Positions 45,353 through 53,077 of a DNA stretch of 62,851 nucleotides are shown here, piece after piece. Source of the DNA: Lentisphaerota bacterium (GTDB lineage: Bacteria; Verrucomicrobiota; Lentisphaeria; Victivallales; UBA1829); the NCBI GenBank assembly GCA_015061845.1, contig SUVT01000004.1, positions 1 through 62,851 of the forward strand. Reading direction: 5' to 3'. The notes under the pieces were generated by a model. The model made no database searches. It was not told where the DNA came from and worked only from the letters and a program-made list of their open reading frames with translations. The position numbers were made by a program, and so were the translations under genes. Numbering within the stretch: the first letter of the stretch is position 1; every line of letters starts with the position of its first letter.

Positions 45353-46041
45353 TATTTCTTTCCTTCCATAACACTTTTCGGCAGATCAAAATAATCTGTA
45401 TCAATCCACTGCCACGGAGATCTGTCCTTCGGCAAAATTTCGTTTTCCAACTTCATAACACGGAACTTGGAATTATGATACTGTTCAAACAATCTTGCAA
45501 TTTCTGAAACAGATTTATTTTTCATTGCACCATACCCTGTCGCCAATACCTGATTGTTGCGACCTCTTCTGAAAACAACTGCAACATAAACACTGTTTCC
45601 AGCTGTTTTTGTATCAAACTTGACAAGCGAGGTATACTTCTGCAAAACAACCGGCGGAATGTGGAACAGCAGATAGTGAATCTTACCATCACCGGGAACA
45701 GAATACAAAATCTGTTTTCCGGTAAGCATGATAACATTACCGTAACCTTTTCCTTTTTTAGCAGGAAGAAGGACAATCAATTCAGCATTCAGATCATCTT
45801 CCCAAACAACCTGCTTGCCGGAAGATACCGGCGTGTAGGAAACCAGAAACTGGAGCCAACGACCGGCATCATTATTCTTCTCCAGCTTGCCATAAGTTCT
45901 GGAAACAGTAAAAACCGGAGCTCTGACAAATTCCTGTTCAATTTTAACCGAACTTTTACTGATAGAAAATCCCTGTGCCATGAGAGATGTACTCCCCAGC
46001 ACACACATAAAAATCAACAGCTTGAACAGTAATTTCGTCAT
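45352..46041 (-). CDS. Amuc_1102-family pilus-like secreted protein
   Basis: 229 residues with a signal peptide (LLIFMCVLGSTSLMAQG, cut near residue 22). The mature part is beta-rich with no motif I can name (FSISKSSVKIEQEFVRAPVFTVSRTYGKLE, then GRWLQFLVSYTP). Position directly upstream of the PilM-like gene matches the Amuc_1102-like member of the locus. It may be a periplasmic or surface component of the pilus-like assembly. Confidence 0.78.
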   Translation of the reverse strand: MTKLLFKLLIFMCVLGSTSLMAQGFSISKSSVKIEQEFVRAPVFTVSRTYGKLEKNNDAGRWLQFLVSYTPVSSGKQVVWEDDLNAELIVLLPAKKGKGYGNVIMLTGKQILYSVPGDGKIHYLLFHIPPVVLQKYTSLVKFDTKTAGNSVYVAVVFRRGRNNQVLATGYGAMKNKSVSEIARLFEQYHNSKFRVMKLENEILPKDRSPWQWIDTDYFDLPKSVMEGKK

Positions 46042-46063
46042 TTCTCAGTTTCCCACTCTGAAT

Positions 46064-46540
46064 TTATTTTTTCGCCTGCGGTTTAGCGGGGGCTTTTTCT
46101 GCTTTTTTTGCCGGAGCTTTCTTTACATCCTTCGCTGCCGGAGCTTTTTTCACTTCCTGTGCATCAGGAGTTACTTTGACTTCCTGCATTTCGACAGCAG
46201 CAGGAGCTTTATTTTCAAGAGCAACGCCCTTGACTTCTTCTTTCTTTTCTTCTGTATCTTTTCCGCTCACAACAGCACTCTTATCAGCTGTACTCGCAGC
46301 TGTCGTTCTGTTCCCGGAAATTGCAGCCAAAGCAAGTGTCACCGCAAAGAAAATCGCGATCAAAACCACGGTCAACTTTGAAAGATGATTCATTGTCTGA
46401 GCTCCAAACACAGCTTCCCCAGCCCCGCCAAATGCAGAACCGAGTCCACCGCCTTTAGACGGCTGAACCAGAACAAGACAGATCAACAGTATTGCAATAA
46501 TCACTGCAACTGTATAAAGAATTACGCTTAAAACGCCCAT
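46064..46540 (-). CDS. secG: Preprotein translocase subunit SecG
   Basis: 158 residues. Two membrane helices (about 3-25 and 52-73) flank the SecG signature VQPSKGGGLGSAFGGAGEAVFGAQTM. The C-terminal ~85 residues are an Ala/Lys/Pro/Glu tail with repeated KKAPA-like motifs, much longer than in E. coli SecG. It is the first gene of the operon that continues into the pilus-like locus. Confidence 0.93.
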   Translation of the reverse strand: MGVLSVILYTVAVIIAILLICLVLVQPSKGGGLGSAFGGAGEAVFGAQTMNHLSKLTVVLIAIFFAVTLALAAISGNRTTAASTADKSAVVSGKDTEEKKEEVKGVALENKAPAAVEMQEVKVTPDAQEVKKAPAAKDVKKAPAKKAEKAPAKPQAKK

Positions 46541-46583
46541 TTTTCTTACCTTTCGTTAGTTAATGACAATATTTTCACCTGAT

Positions 46584-46612
46584 ACAATAATCTATATTTC
46601 ACTATTTTTCAA
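46584..46612 (-). promoter_or_regulatory. Promoter of secG and the pilus-like operon
   Basis: On the minus strand TTGAAA (46607-46612) and TATTGT (46584-46589) are 17 bases apart and lie about 45 bases before the secG ATG, clear of the zupT-like gene. Confidence 0.6.
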
Positions 46613-46678
46613 CCCCAATCACCAGAAAATAAGGTTTTTTTTTGTAAATATTTCTTATTTTTGGCACTTGACAAGCCA

Positions 46679-47443
46679 TTATCCGGCATTTTCCATCAGT
46701 TTCTGGAGGATCAAGACCAGCAAAAATCCGCCGATCATGGAAAAAGTAGCCTGTTTTTCAAAACCATGGGCATGTGTTTCAGGAATCATCTCATCGCTGA
46801 TGACATAAAGCATCGTACCTCCGGCAAAGGAAAGAAAGAAGGGCATCAGAACACTGGTAATGGAAATCAACCCGTAACCAAGCCCCATTCCCAACATACT
46901 TACCACGCCGATCCCGATAGAAATAAGAAGTGTCCGTTTGATCGTTACACCAATCGCAAGGAGCGGCGCAACGATAACCATAGCTTCCGGAATGTTCTGC
47001 AAGGCAATACTCCCCGTAACAGTCAGAATGTCTCCGGTGTTTTCTGTACCGAAACTGACACCTGCCGCCAGACCTTCCGGGAATTTATGGATGGCAATGG
47101 CTGAAATGAACAGGAGAACTTTTCCCGTTCCGGCATTGTTTGCATGTTCTTCCTGATCCAGTCCGGCAAGTTTGTGCAGATGCGGTGTAATCCGGTCAAG
47201 AATACTCACAAGAGTTGCACCAACCAGCACACCGCCAACCGTCATGAGAAGTGAATATTTCCCCTCAGTCTCCATTGCAGGCAGGATCAAACCGACGATT
47301 GCGGCAGCCAGCATGATCCCGGAGGCACACCCCAGGATCAAGTCATTATATTTGTGCGGGATCTTCCGGATCAGGACACCGAAAGCAGTTCCGAGAACAG
47401 ATGAGATCCCGACCGCAACAGCTGTAATAAGAAAAAGGTTCAT
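46679..47443 (-). CDS. ZIP-family metal transporter
   Basis: 254 residues with about eight membrane helices. HKFPEG (119-124) and QNIPEA (149-154) are the ion-pathway motifs of ZIP proteins. A loop HLHKLAGLDQEEH (88-100) is His-rich and could bind metal. Such transporters import zinc, iron or manganese; the exact metal cannot be read. It starts 3 bases after a GspG-like gene and is probably co-transcribed with it. Confidence 0.9.
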   Translation of the reverse strand: MNLFLITAVAVGISSVLGTAFGVLIRKIPHKYNDLILGCASGIMLAAAIVGLILPAMETEGKYSLLMTVGGVLVGATLVSILDRITPHLHKLAGLDQEEHANNAGTGKVLLFISAIAIHKFPEGLAAGVSFGTENTGDILTVTGSIALQNIPEAMVIVAPLLAIGVTIKRTLLISIGIGVVSMLGMGLGYGLISITSVLMPFFLSFAGGTMLYVISDEMIPETHAHGFEKQATFSMIGGFLLVLILQKLMENAG

Positions 47444-47446
47444 CTG

Positions 47447-48034
47447 TTATCTCCTGAAATTTGTAATATCGTCTCCGGTCCCGAAATGCTTTCTGTAAGC
47501 GCCATTGGCATCGTTCCGGTTACCGCACGCCGGAATGTCTGTTGCGCTGAACTTGCTGCCTTCATCATCACCGAGCAGTTTATTTGCGCCACCGGAGCCC
47601 AAGTCAAATTTTGTTTTATTGAACACGCCGGGATATACATATATAATAGGAGAGCCCCAACCGTCAAGGAAGATGATATCATTCCCTTTACGGACAATAT
47701 TTACGCCTTTGATCCCGGTGATCTCACTTCCGTTGTAGGAAATATCATCAAAAAGAGCAACCAGCTTATCACCTTCTGCCGGGTTTGCAGGAAGTCTGAA
47801 CACCGCCTGTCCAATCTCCTTCTTCGGTTCTGTCAAAGCAGGATAACTGCCGTACTTATTTTTGTACTGTTCCAAAACCACTTCGATCATCTTGATGGTA
47901 GTTTCTGTCTGAACTTCCCGGTTTCTGTTTTTTACATAAGAGCCGATACCGAATGTTGCTCCGGCGAGGATCCCGATGATTGCAATGACTGCCAGAATTT
48001 CCACCAGAGTAAAGTGAGTGATTTTTCTTTTCAT
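47447..48034 (-). CDS. GspG-like major pseudopilin
   Basis: 195 residues. The prepilin motif HFTLVEILAVIAIIGILAG (Glu after the cleavage site) is followed by a long helix and the GspG-type region FLDGWGSPIIYVYPGVF with DLGSGGANKLLGDDE near the end. This is closer to type II secretion major pseudopilins than the H-X9-DG proteins elsewhere in the window. No other gsp gene is nearby. Co-transcribed with a ZIP transporter, perhaps by chance of operon growth. Confidence 0.85.
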   Translation of the reverse strand: MKRKITHFTLVEILAVIAIIGILAGATFGIGSYVKNRNREVQTETTIKMIEVVLEQYKNKYGSYPALTEPKKEIGQAVFRLPANPAEGDKLVALFDDISYNGSEITGIKGVNIVRKGNDIIFLDGWGSPIIYVYPGVFNKTKFDLGSGGANKLLGDDEGSKFSATDIPACGNRNDANGAYRKHFGTGDDITNFRR

Positions 48035-48073
48035 AAATATAATCCTTTCCTGCTTTGAGGTAATTTCTGCTGT

Positions 48074-48102
48074 AACATAACCGCAAAACAGAGATGTGTC
48101 AA
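48074..48102 (-). promoter_or_regulatory. Promoter of the GspG-like/ZIP pair
   Basis: On the minus strand a perfect TTGACA (48097-48102) and TATGTT (48074-48079) have a 17-base spacer, about 40 bases before the ATG. Confidence 0.7.
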
Positions 48103-48111
48103 GTCAGGAAC

Positions 48112-48145
48112 AAAAAAAAAGACGATTCTGCGGAGGAATCGTCTT
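48112..48145 (-). terminator. Terminator after the lipoprotein gene
   Basis: On the minus strand GACGATTC/GAATCGTC (48143-48136 with 48128-48121) is followed by a run of T (48120-48112), immediately before the next promoter. Confidence 0.85.
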
Positions 48146-48165
48146 GAAATAAGCGGCAAGATTGA

Positions 48166-48555
48166 TTACTTGACAGCGTTTCCGGAGATATCAATTGTCT
48201 TGATAGTGAAGGGGAAAATCCAGAAATCGCTTCTTGTGCTCTGAAGATCGGTCACGGTTGTAGCATCCAGACTGGAAGCTTTCTTGGTGATCATGCGGAC
48301 TGCATTTTCAACCTTGACGGTATCCTTGAAGACAACACTCTGTCCGACTTTTGCGGTATTACCGGTGAACAGAGGCAGAAGGTTCAGGAAGTAAACACCC
48401 CAGACCTGTCCGTTCAGATGTGCAACGGAAGTGACATTGGGATTGGTTGTCAGTTTGAGATTGTTGAGCTGGGGAGCTGTTTCCAGGGAGGAACAAGCGG
48501 TGAATCCGGCAAGCACAGCTGCTGCCGCGAGAACCATGATTGTTTTCTTGAACAT
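48166..48555 (-). CDS. Probable small lipoprotein
   Basis: 129 residues. A signal peptide ends in a lipobox-like AGFTAC with Cys21, then SSLETAPQ. The rest is a small soluble domain (VWGVYFLNLLPLFTGNTAKVGQSVVF, ending TIDISGNAVK) that I do not recognise. It is a single-gene unit: its own promoter lies upstream (48594-48622) and a terminator downstream. Confidence 0.78.
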   Translation of the reverse strand: MFKKTIMVLAAAAVLAGFTACSSLETAPQLNNLKLTTNPNVTSVAHLNGQVWGVYFLNLLPLFTGNTAKVGQSVVFKDTVKVENAVRMITKKASSLDATTVTDLQSTRSDFWIFPFTIKTIDISGNAVK

Positions 48556-48593
48556 TTTTCTATCCTTTATGTTTTGTTGATGTTTCGGCTACT

Positions 48594-48622
48594 AATTTAC
48601 ATCAGGTTGCAGATTCTTGCAA
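48594..48622 (-). promoter_or_regulatory. Promoter of the lipoprotein gene
   Basis: On the minus strand TTGCAA (48617-48622) and TAAATT (48594-48599) with a 17-base spacer, about 40 bases before the ATG. Confidence 0.6.
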
Positions 48623-48639
48623 GTGACTTTTGAAAAAAA

Positions 48640-50151
48640 TCACCCGTTTTTTTCTGACTCGTCTGTTTTTTTCACTCCGCGTTTCTTGGAATCAGGACGC
48701 AAGTAGACGGTTGTCTTCTTCGCTTTCAGCTTCACGCCGCGGTTTTTTCCCTGCTTTTTGACAGTTGCTTTATGCTCGATAAACACCAGTTCCCGGCGTT
48801 CTCTGGCACGGAATTCCAAGCGGATGGGCATCCCGGTAAACCCGAAAGCCTTGCGGATATAGTTTTCAAGATAAACCTTGTAGTTATCAGCCAGCAGCTT
48901 GGGATCGTTCACAAACAAAGCAATGGTCGGCGGCGGATTCTTGATCATTGTTCCATAATAGATCTTGAATGCCTTGGTTCCCTTGATGGGCGCACTGTAA
49001 CGGTTTTCTGCATCTTCCAGGATCCGGTTCACCATGGCGGTGGAGACCTTGATGGACATCTGAGCGCGGACTTCTGCAATGGCAGAGTAGAGCAGCTTTA
49101 CATTGTAACCGCTGATGGCACAGGTGAAAACGACCGGAGCGTAAACCAGTTTCGGAAGCGTGTAGCGGATCTCTTTCAGGACATCCTGCTGTTTCAAACC
49201 GGAGCAGGTATCCCATTTGTTCGCCACGATAATACAGGGTTTTCCGGCTTCACCGATCATCTTTGCAATGGTTTTATCCTGTGCAGTAGCCCCGAACTGG
49301 TCGGATGTTACGAGGAAAAGGACGATATCGCATTTTTCCACTGCCTCGGAGGCGCGCATCATACTGTAACGTTCAACAGCACTGTCGACTTTGGATTTCC
49401 GGCGGAGTCCGGCTGTATCGATCAAAGTCGCAGGAACATCTTCATCGCCGCAGGGCAATGTGAAGTCGACGTCAATAGAGTCACGGGTCGTTCCGGCGAC
49501 ATCGCTGACGATCACGCGTTCCTTTCCCAGCATTTTGTTGACAAGAGAGGATTTTCCGGCATTGGGTCTGCCCACGACAGCGATCCGGAGACGGGGTTCA
49601 TTCTCTTCTGTTTCCGCTGCGTTTCTGGCAAATTCAGCCAATGCGCCATCGAGAAGATTCTGGATCCCCTTCCGGTGCAGACTGGAAACCGGGAAGACTT
49701 TTTTATAACCGAGTTTGTGGAACTCTTCCACGCCTTCGTTTCTGCCATAGTCATCCACTTTGTTGACTACAAGGATGATATCCCGTCCGGTGGCACGGAG
49801 ACGTGCAGAGATTTCCTGATCCAGCGGGGTCAAGCCGTCATTGACATCGACAACAAACAGGATGGTATCGGCTTCTTCGATTGCCGTTTCCACCTGTTTT
49901 TCAATAGAGTTATCCCAGAAACCGACACCTTTCTTTTCGCCTGCGTACATCGCAAGTCCGCCGGTATCAACGAGCTGATAACGTCTTCCATTATAAACAC
50001 CTGTTGTGGAAACTCTGTCCCGTGTCACGCCGCTGTCAAAATGAACAATAGCGTGCCGCCGCTTCAGAATTGCATTGAAGAGAGAGGATTTTCCCACATT
50101 CGGGCGCCCGACGATCACAAGGGTCGGGAGACTTTTTCTTACTTCTTCCAT
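48640..50151 (-). CDS. der: Ribosome-assembly GTPase Der (EngA)
   Basis: 503 residues with two GTPase domains and a C-terminal KH-like domain. P-loops GRPNVGKSSLF (about 15-25) and GRPNAGKSSLVNK (about 194-206), G3 DTGGLA and DTAGLRR, and G4 NKVD and NKWD are all present. Der is needed for 50S ribosome maturation. The C-terminal ~30 residues are a basic tail (KKQGKNRGVKLKAKKTT...KKRGVKKTD). The permease gene upstream ends 36 bases before its ATG. Confidence 0.96.
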   Translation of the reverse strand: MEEVRKSLPTLVIVGRPNVGKSSLFNAILKRRHAIVHFDSGVTRDRVSTTGVYNGRRYQLVDTGGLAMYAGEKKGVGFWDNSIEKQVETAIEEADTILFVVDVNDGLTPLDQEISARLRATGRDIILVVNKVDDYGRNEGVEEFHKLGYKKVFPVSSLHRKGIQNLLDGALAEFARNAAETEENEPRLRIAVVGRPNAGKSSLVNKMLGKERVIVSDVAGTTRDSIDVDFTLPCGDEDVPATLIDTAGLRRKSKVDSAVERYSMMRASEAVEKCDIVLFLVTSDQFGATAQDKTIAKMIGEAGKPCIIVANKWDTCSGLKQQDVLKEIRYTLPKLVYAPVVFTCAISGYNVKLLYSAIAEVRAQMSIKVSTAMVNRILEDAENRYSAPIKGTKAFKIYYGTMIKNPPPTIALFVNDPKLLADNYKVYLENYIRKAFGFTGMPIRLEFRARERRELVFIEHKATVKKQGKNRGVKLKAKKTTVYLRPDSKKRGVKKTDESEKNG

Positions 50152-50187
50152 ATCGTTAAAAAACCTTTCAGAATCAGATTGACCGGA

Positions 50188-51222
50188 TCAGTTGATCGCA
50201 TCCTTTGCGACTTCTCTGTCGTGGAAAAGAGCAATCGCAAGCACGGACCATGCACCGGCATAGAGAGTACAATAGACAAAAGACCAGGCAATGTAGGATG
50301 CCGGAAGCTGGGTGTGCGCTGCCAAAGCATCAGCCATCCAGAAGTATTGCCAGTCTGGCAGAAACAGTCGTGCCACACCGCCGCAGATCGTCTTGAATAC
50401 AGTAGCAACACTTTCTGCAGTCTCAACAGGCAGCCAGGCAAACAGAGCATCAGGAGCATTTCCCTGTGTCCAGTTCTTGGAAATGAATTTTGAAATCAAT
50501 CCCAGGAGGAACAGGAGAGAACAGGTCGTAAGGTTGGCAACGATACCGACTCTGGTAGCAAGAGCAGCGGCAATTGCCCCCATGATCCAAACTGCCGGAA
50601 ACAGCAGAAGAACAGCCAGAACGTATTGCAGAGGAACAAAACCGGTCTCGGCTGTCATTTCTTTCCCGCGGAAAAAGAAAACGGCAAGAGAAAATATGGG
50701 TACACTGAATGTCATAAATATTGCAGCATTCGAGGTAAAGGGCGAGCCTTTCAAGTAGTTGCAGACTCCGGCAGCTCCGCAGCAAAGGGCAAGCAGAAGG
50801 AAGTAACATCCCATAACCGGCAAATCGATCCGGAACTGATCTTTTGCAATCATGATTGCTGAGAATCCGGCAGAACCAAGCAGAAGAGTAAACATCGTCA
50901 GCGCAATCATCAAACCGGTCAGCTTGGCAAGAATAAAACTCCAGCGGGTGACAGGTTTTGAGAGGAGAAGCAGAACGGTTCCGTTCCGCATTTCACGGGT
51001 GATCGTATGGCTGGCACAGAGTGTCGCAGTGATCAAACCAAGCACCAGAGTAATCGCCATAGCACTGTCAACAACAAGTTTGACCTGTTCCCGGAACACA
51101 TACATGGTAAAGGTGGGAAGAATCCCGATCATACAGACACCGATCAGGAGCAGAAGAAAGAAGACAGGCTCCCGCACACACTCACGAAAAGTGTTCTGAA
51201 CAAGTCGAAAATAGGTATTCAT
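50188..51222 (-). CDS. ABC-2-type transporter permease
   Basis: 344 residues from ATG 51222, which has GAGGA upstream; the in-frame ATG at 51258 gives an extra Lys-rich stretch and is less likely. About six to seven membrane helices and the ABC-2 pattern REMRNGTVLLLLSKPVTRWSFILAKL in the first cytosolic loop are seen. These permeases pair with an ATPase for export of lipids, polysaccharides or drugs. No ATPase gene is adjacent in the window, so the partner is elsewhere. Confidence 0.82.
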   Translation of the reverse strand: MNTYFRLVQNTFRECVREPVFFLLLLIGVCMIGILPTFTMYVFREQVKLVVDSAMAITLVLGLITATLCASHTITREMRNGTVLLLLSKPVTRWSFILAKLTGLMIALTMFTLLLGSAGFSAIMIAKDQFRIDLPVMGCYFLLLALCCGAAGVCNYLKGSPFTSNAAIFMTFSVPIFSLAVFFFRGKEMTAETGFVPLQYVLAVLLLFPAVWIMGAIAAALATRVGIVANLTTCSLLFLLGLISKFISKNWTQGNAPDALFAWLPVETAESVATVFKTICGGVARLFLPDWQYFWMADALAAHTQLPASYIAWSFVYCTLYAGAWSVLAIALFHDREVAKDAIN

Positions 51223-51330
51223 TACAAAAATCCTCAATTTTTTTCGTTTTTTTTTCAATTTTTCATTTGCCGAAATGCAAAGATGGTATATTTTATATGT
51301 TCATTGCGAAAAATGCAAATCGGAGAAGCC

Positions 51331-52245
51331 ATGAATAACGAACTTTTTCTAAAAAAAACACCATCTTTTGACAAAATAGACCATTTTGACGGCAATTTCG
51401 TTCCTTCCGCCATCATTTTTATGAGCGGTTCCGGAACCAATGCCGAAAAATTACTGGAATCACCGGACTGCGGAAAATTATGGAAATGTTCCGCAATCGT
51501 CACCGACAGAGTAAAGGGATGCAGAGCAAAAGAAATCGCAGAACGTTTCAATGTGCCCTACATTCTCCACGACATTTTCCAGTTCTACAAGGACCACGGA
51601 GCAGAATCCATCTCTGTAGCGACAGAACGCGGCATGGAGCTGCGGAATCTCTGGACAGATGAATTACGGAAAAAAATTGCAGATGTCCCCCATGATTTCG
51701 GTCTGCTCGCCGGGTTCGTCCCGCTCTCCAACATCGTCGGAGACTTCCCCTGTCTCAACGTGCATCCCGGAGATCTGACCATTGAAAAAGATGGTGTCCG
51801 ACTCCTTGCCGGACTTCATTCCGGTCCGGTGGAAACTGCGATCCTTGAAAAACACCCTGCTCTCCGCAGCAGTGTCATTATCGCAACGCCCTACAATCCC
51901 GGAGAAAAAAATGTGGATTCCGGATTCGTACTCGGGATCTCAGCCCCTGTTGCAGTTGAACTGCCGGATGGCGTCACCCTTGAACAGCTGCAGGAATGCA
52001 AAAACAGCCGCATCAGAGGAAAAGGACGGGACGATCTGCTGGGAAAAATTGCAGATGAACACATTGACCGTTTGAAAGAGGGTGGTGACTGGATCCTGTT
52101 CCCGGCTGTGACCAAAGCCTTTACGCAAGGCAGATACGCATACACAGAAAATAATACGCTGTTGTGGAAATGTGACGACGGAATCTTCCGTGAAGTGAAA
52201 ACGGTACGGTTTGAAAAAGGAGAAATCATTCCGGTTTTCCTGTGA
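51331..52245 (+). CDS. PurN-like formyltransferase-fold protein
   Basis: 304 residues from ATG 51331. The frame is open further upstream, but the site CGGAGAAG and the protein start support this ATG. The core resembles phosphoribosylglycinamide formyltransferase: AIIFMSGSGTNAEKLLE (the GSGTN folate/phosphate loop), LLAGFVPLS and LNVHPGDL. It is about 100 residues longer than E. coli PurN, and the usual active-site Asn-His-Asp trio is only partly visible (NVHPGDL). It could be a true PurN or a sugar-nucleotide formyltransferase relative. Confidence 0.75.
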   Translation: MNNELFLKKTPSFDKIDHFDGNFVPSAIIFMSGSGTNAEKLLESPDCGKLWKCSAIVTDRVKGCRAKEIAERFNVPYILHDIFQFYKDHGAESISVATERGMELRNLWTDELRKKIADVPHDFGLLAGFVPLSNIVGDFPCLNVHPGDLTIEKDGVRLLAGLHSGPVETAILEKHPALRSSVIIATPYNPGEKNVDSGFVLGISAPVAVELPDGVTLEQLQECKNSRIRGKGRDDLLGKIADEHIDRLKEGGDWILFPAVTKAFTQGRYAYTENNTLLWKCDDGIFREVKTVRFEKGEIIPVFL

Positions 52246-52332
52246 TCCACCTCCTCTATGCAAAAATCCAGGATTTTTATTAGAAAAAATTCTGCTGAAT
52301 GAAAAAAAATGAGAAAAATTGAATAAAAGAGC

Positions 52333-52361
52333 TTGCTTTTTTCCGGAGTATGGGTTATAAT
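52333..52361 (+). promoter_or_regulatory. Promoter of the small lipoprotein pair
   Basis: TTGCTT (52333-52338) and a perfect TATAAT (52356-52361), 17 bases apart. The leader contains GGAGTTCC/GGAATTCC (about 52377-52396) as a small hairpin and a strong AGGAGG site before the first ATG. Confidence 0.65.
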
Positions 52362-52424
52362 TACAAATGAACAGAGGAGTTCCAAAGGGGAATTCCATAA
52401 CAAAACCTTTAGGAGGATGGAACT

Positions 52425-52598
52425 ATGAAAAAACTTCTTCTTGTTGCTGCCGTCGCTATGACAGCTCTCGCACTCACAGGCTGCATGTCTCTCCGTACAC
52501 CGAAATCCGGTGCTCGCGCCGGTAACGTCTACTACAACACTTTCTTCGGTATCTCTATCGAAAGTGCTGTTTACGGTGATGGTCTGATCGTCAAGTAA
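52425..52598 (+). CDS. Tiny lipoprotein, copy 1
   Basis: 57 residues, too short for many gene finders. Signal peptide MKKLLLVAAVAMTALALTGC ends in an LTGC lipobox (Cys20). The mature lipoprotein is only about 38 residues (MSLRTPKSGARAGNVYYN, then FFGISIESAVYGDG) and ends LIVK. AGGAGG lies before the ATG. The second copy follows 66 bases later. Both the encoded sequence and DNA of the two copies are almost the same. Function unknown; a Gly/Tyr-rich surface or periplasmic peptide is all that can be said. Confidence 0.9.
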   Translation: MKKLLLVAAVAMTALALTGCMSLRTPKSGARAGNVYYNTFFGISIESAVYGDGLIVK

Positions 52599-52606
52599 AA
52601 CTATTT

Positions 52607-52635
52607 CCCTGATTTCCGGAAAACGGGGATCAGGG
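52607..52635 (+). terminator. Hairpin between the two lipoprotein copies
   Basis: CCCTGAT (52607-52613) pairs with ATCAGGG (52629-52635), extended by C-G and G-U pairs inside. The T-run after it is weak (ATTTCATTT), so it may attenuate rather than stop transcription into copy 2. Confidence 0.5.
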
Positions 52636-52664
52636 ATTTCATTTAAACCAAGGGAGAAAAAATT

Positions 52665-52847
52665 ATGAAGAAACTTCTTCTCGTTGCTGCTGTTGCTATG
52701 ACTGCACTCGCTCTCACAGGCTGCATGTCTCTCCGCACACCGAAATCCGGTCCCCGCGCTGGCAATGTCTACTACAACACATTCTTCGGTATCTCTATCG
52801 AAAGTGCTGTTTACGGCGATGGTCTCGTGGTCTCTCCGATCGACTGA
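52665..52847 (+). CDS. Tiny lipoprotein, copy 2
   Basis: 60 residues. Identical to copy 1 through residue 29 including the LTGC lipobox, then Pro30 instead of Ala; only the C-terminal end differs (LVVSPID against LIVK). GGGAGA precedes the ATG. Most DNA differences are silent third-base changes, showing the pair is under protein-level selection and is not an assembly duplicate. No promoter of its own was found. Confidence 0.9.
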   Translation: MKKLLLVAAVAMTALALTGCMSLRTPKSGPRAGNVYYNTFFGISIESAVYGDGLVVSPID

Positions 52848-52864
52848 TCTGTTCAGTTATTTCT

Positions 52865-52899
52865 GCCTGTCGTGATTTTTTTCATGACAGGCTTTTTTT
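52865..52899 (+). terminator. Terminator after lipoprotein copy 2
   Basis: GCCTGTC (52865-52871) pairs with GACAGGC (52886-52892), extended inward by TGA/TCA, followed by seven T. Typical intrinsic terminator. Confidence 0.9.
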
Positions 52900-53021
52900 A
52901 TTTCTCTGAATACTCTTATTTTTATAACTTTTTACACACTTTTTCAACTTATAAACTGATGAAAAAATTCCCTTTTCAAGCACAAATTATGCAGATAAAG
53001 AAAATACTGCCGCTCTATTAC

Positions 53022-53050
53022 TTGACAAAACAATAAAAGTTGAGTTAAAT
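53022..53050 (+). promoter_or_regulatory. Promoter of the second glycan operon
   Basis: A perfect TTGACA (53022-53027) and TTAAAT (53045-53050) with a 17-base spacer, 28 bases before the regulator ATG. Confidence 0.65.
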
Positions 53051-53077
53051 TAAGCCAAAACAGAGGATTGCTGATTT

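Noticed and set aside
48772-50493. 573-codon plus-strand frame opposite der and the permease
   Set aside because: Antisense to der, whose GTPase motifs are unmistakable.
52425-52847. Assembly artefact explaining the paired lipoproteins
   Set aside because: The copies differ at many silent positions, in the C terminus and in the flanking DNA, so they are real separate genes.
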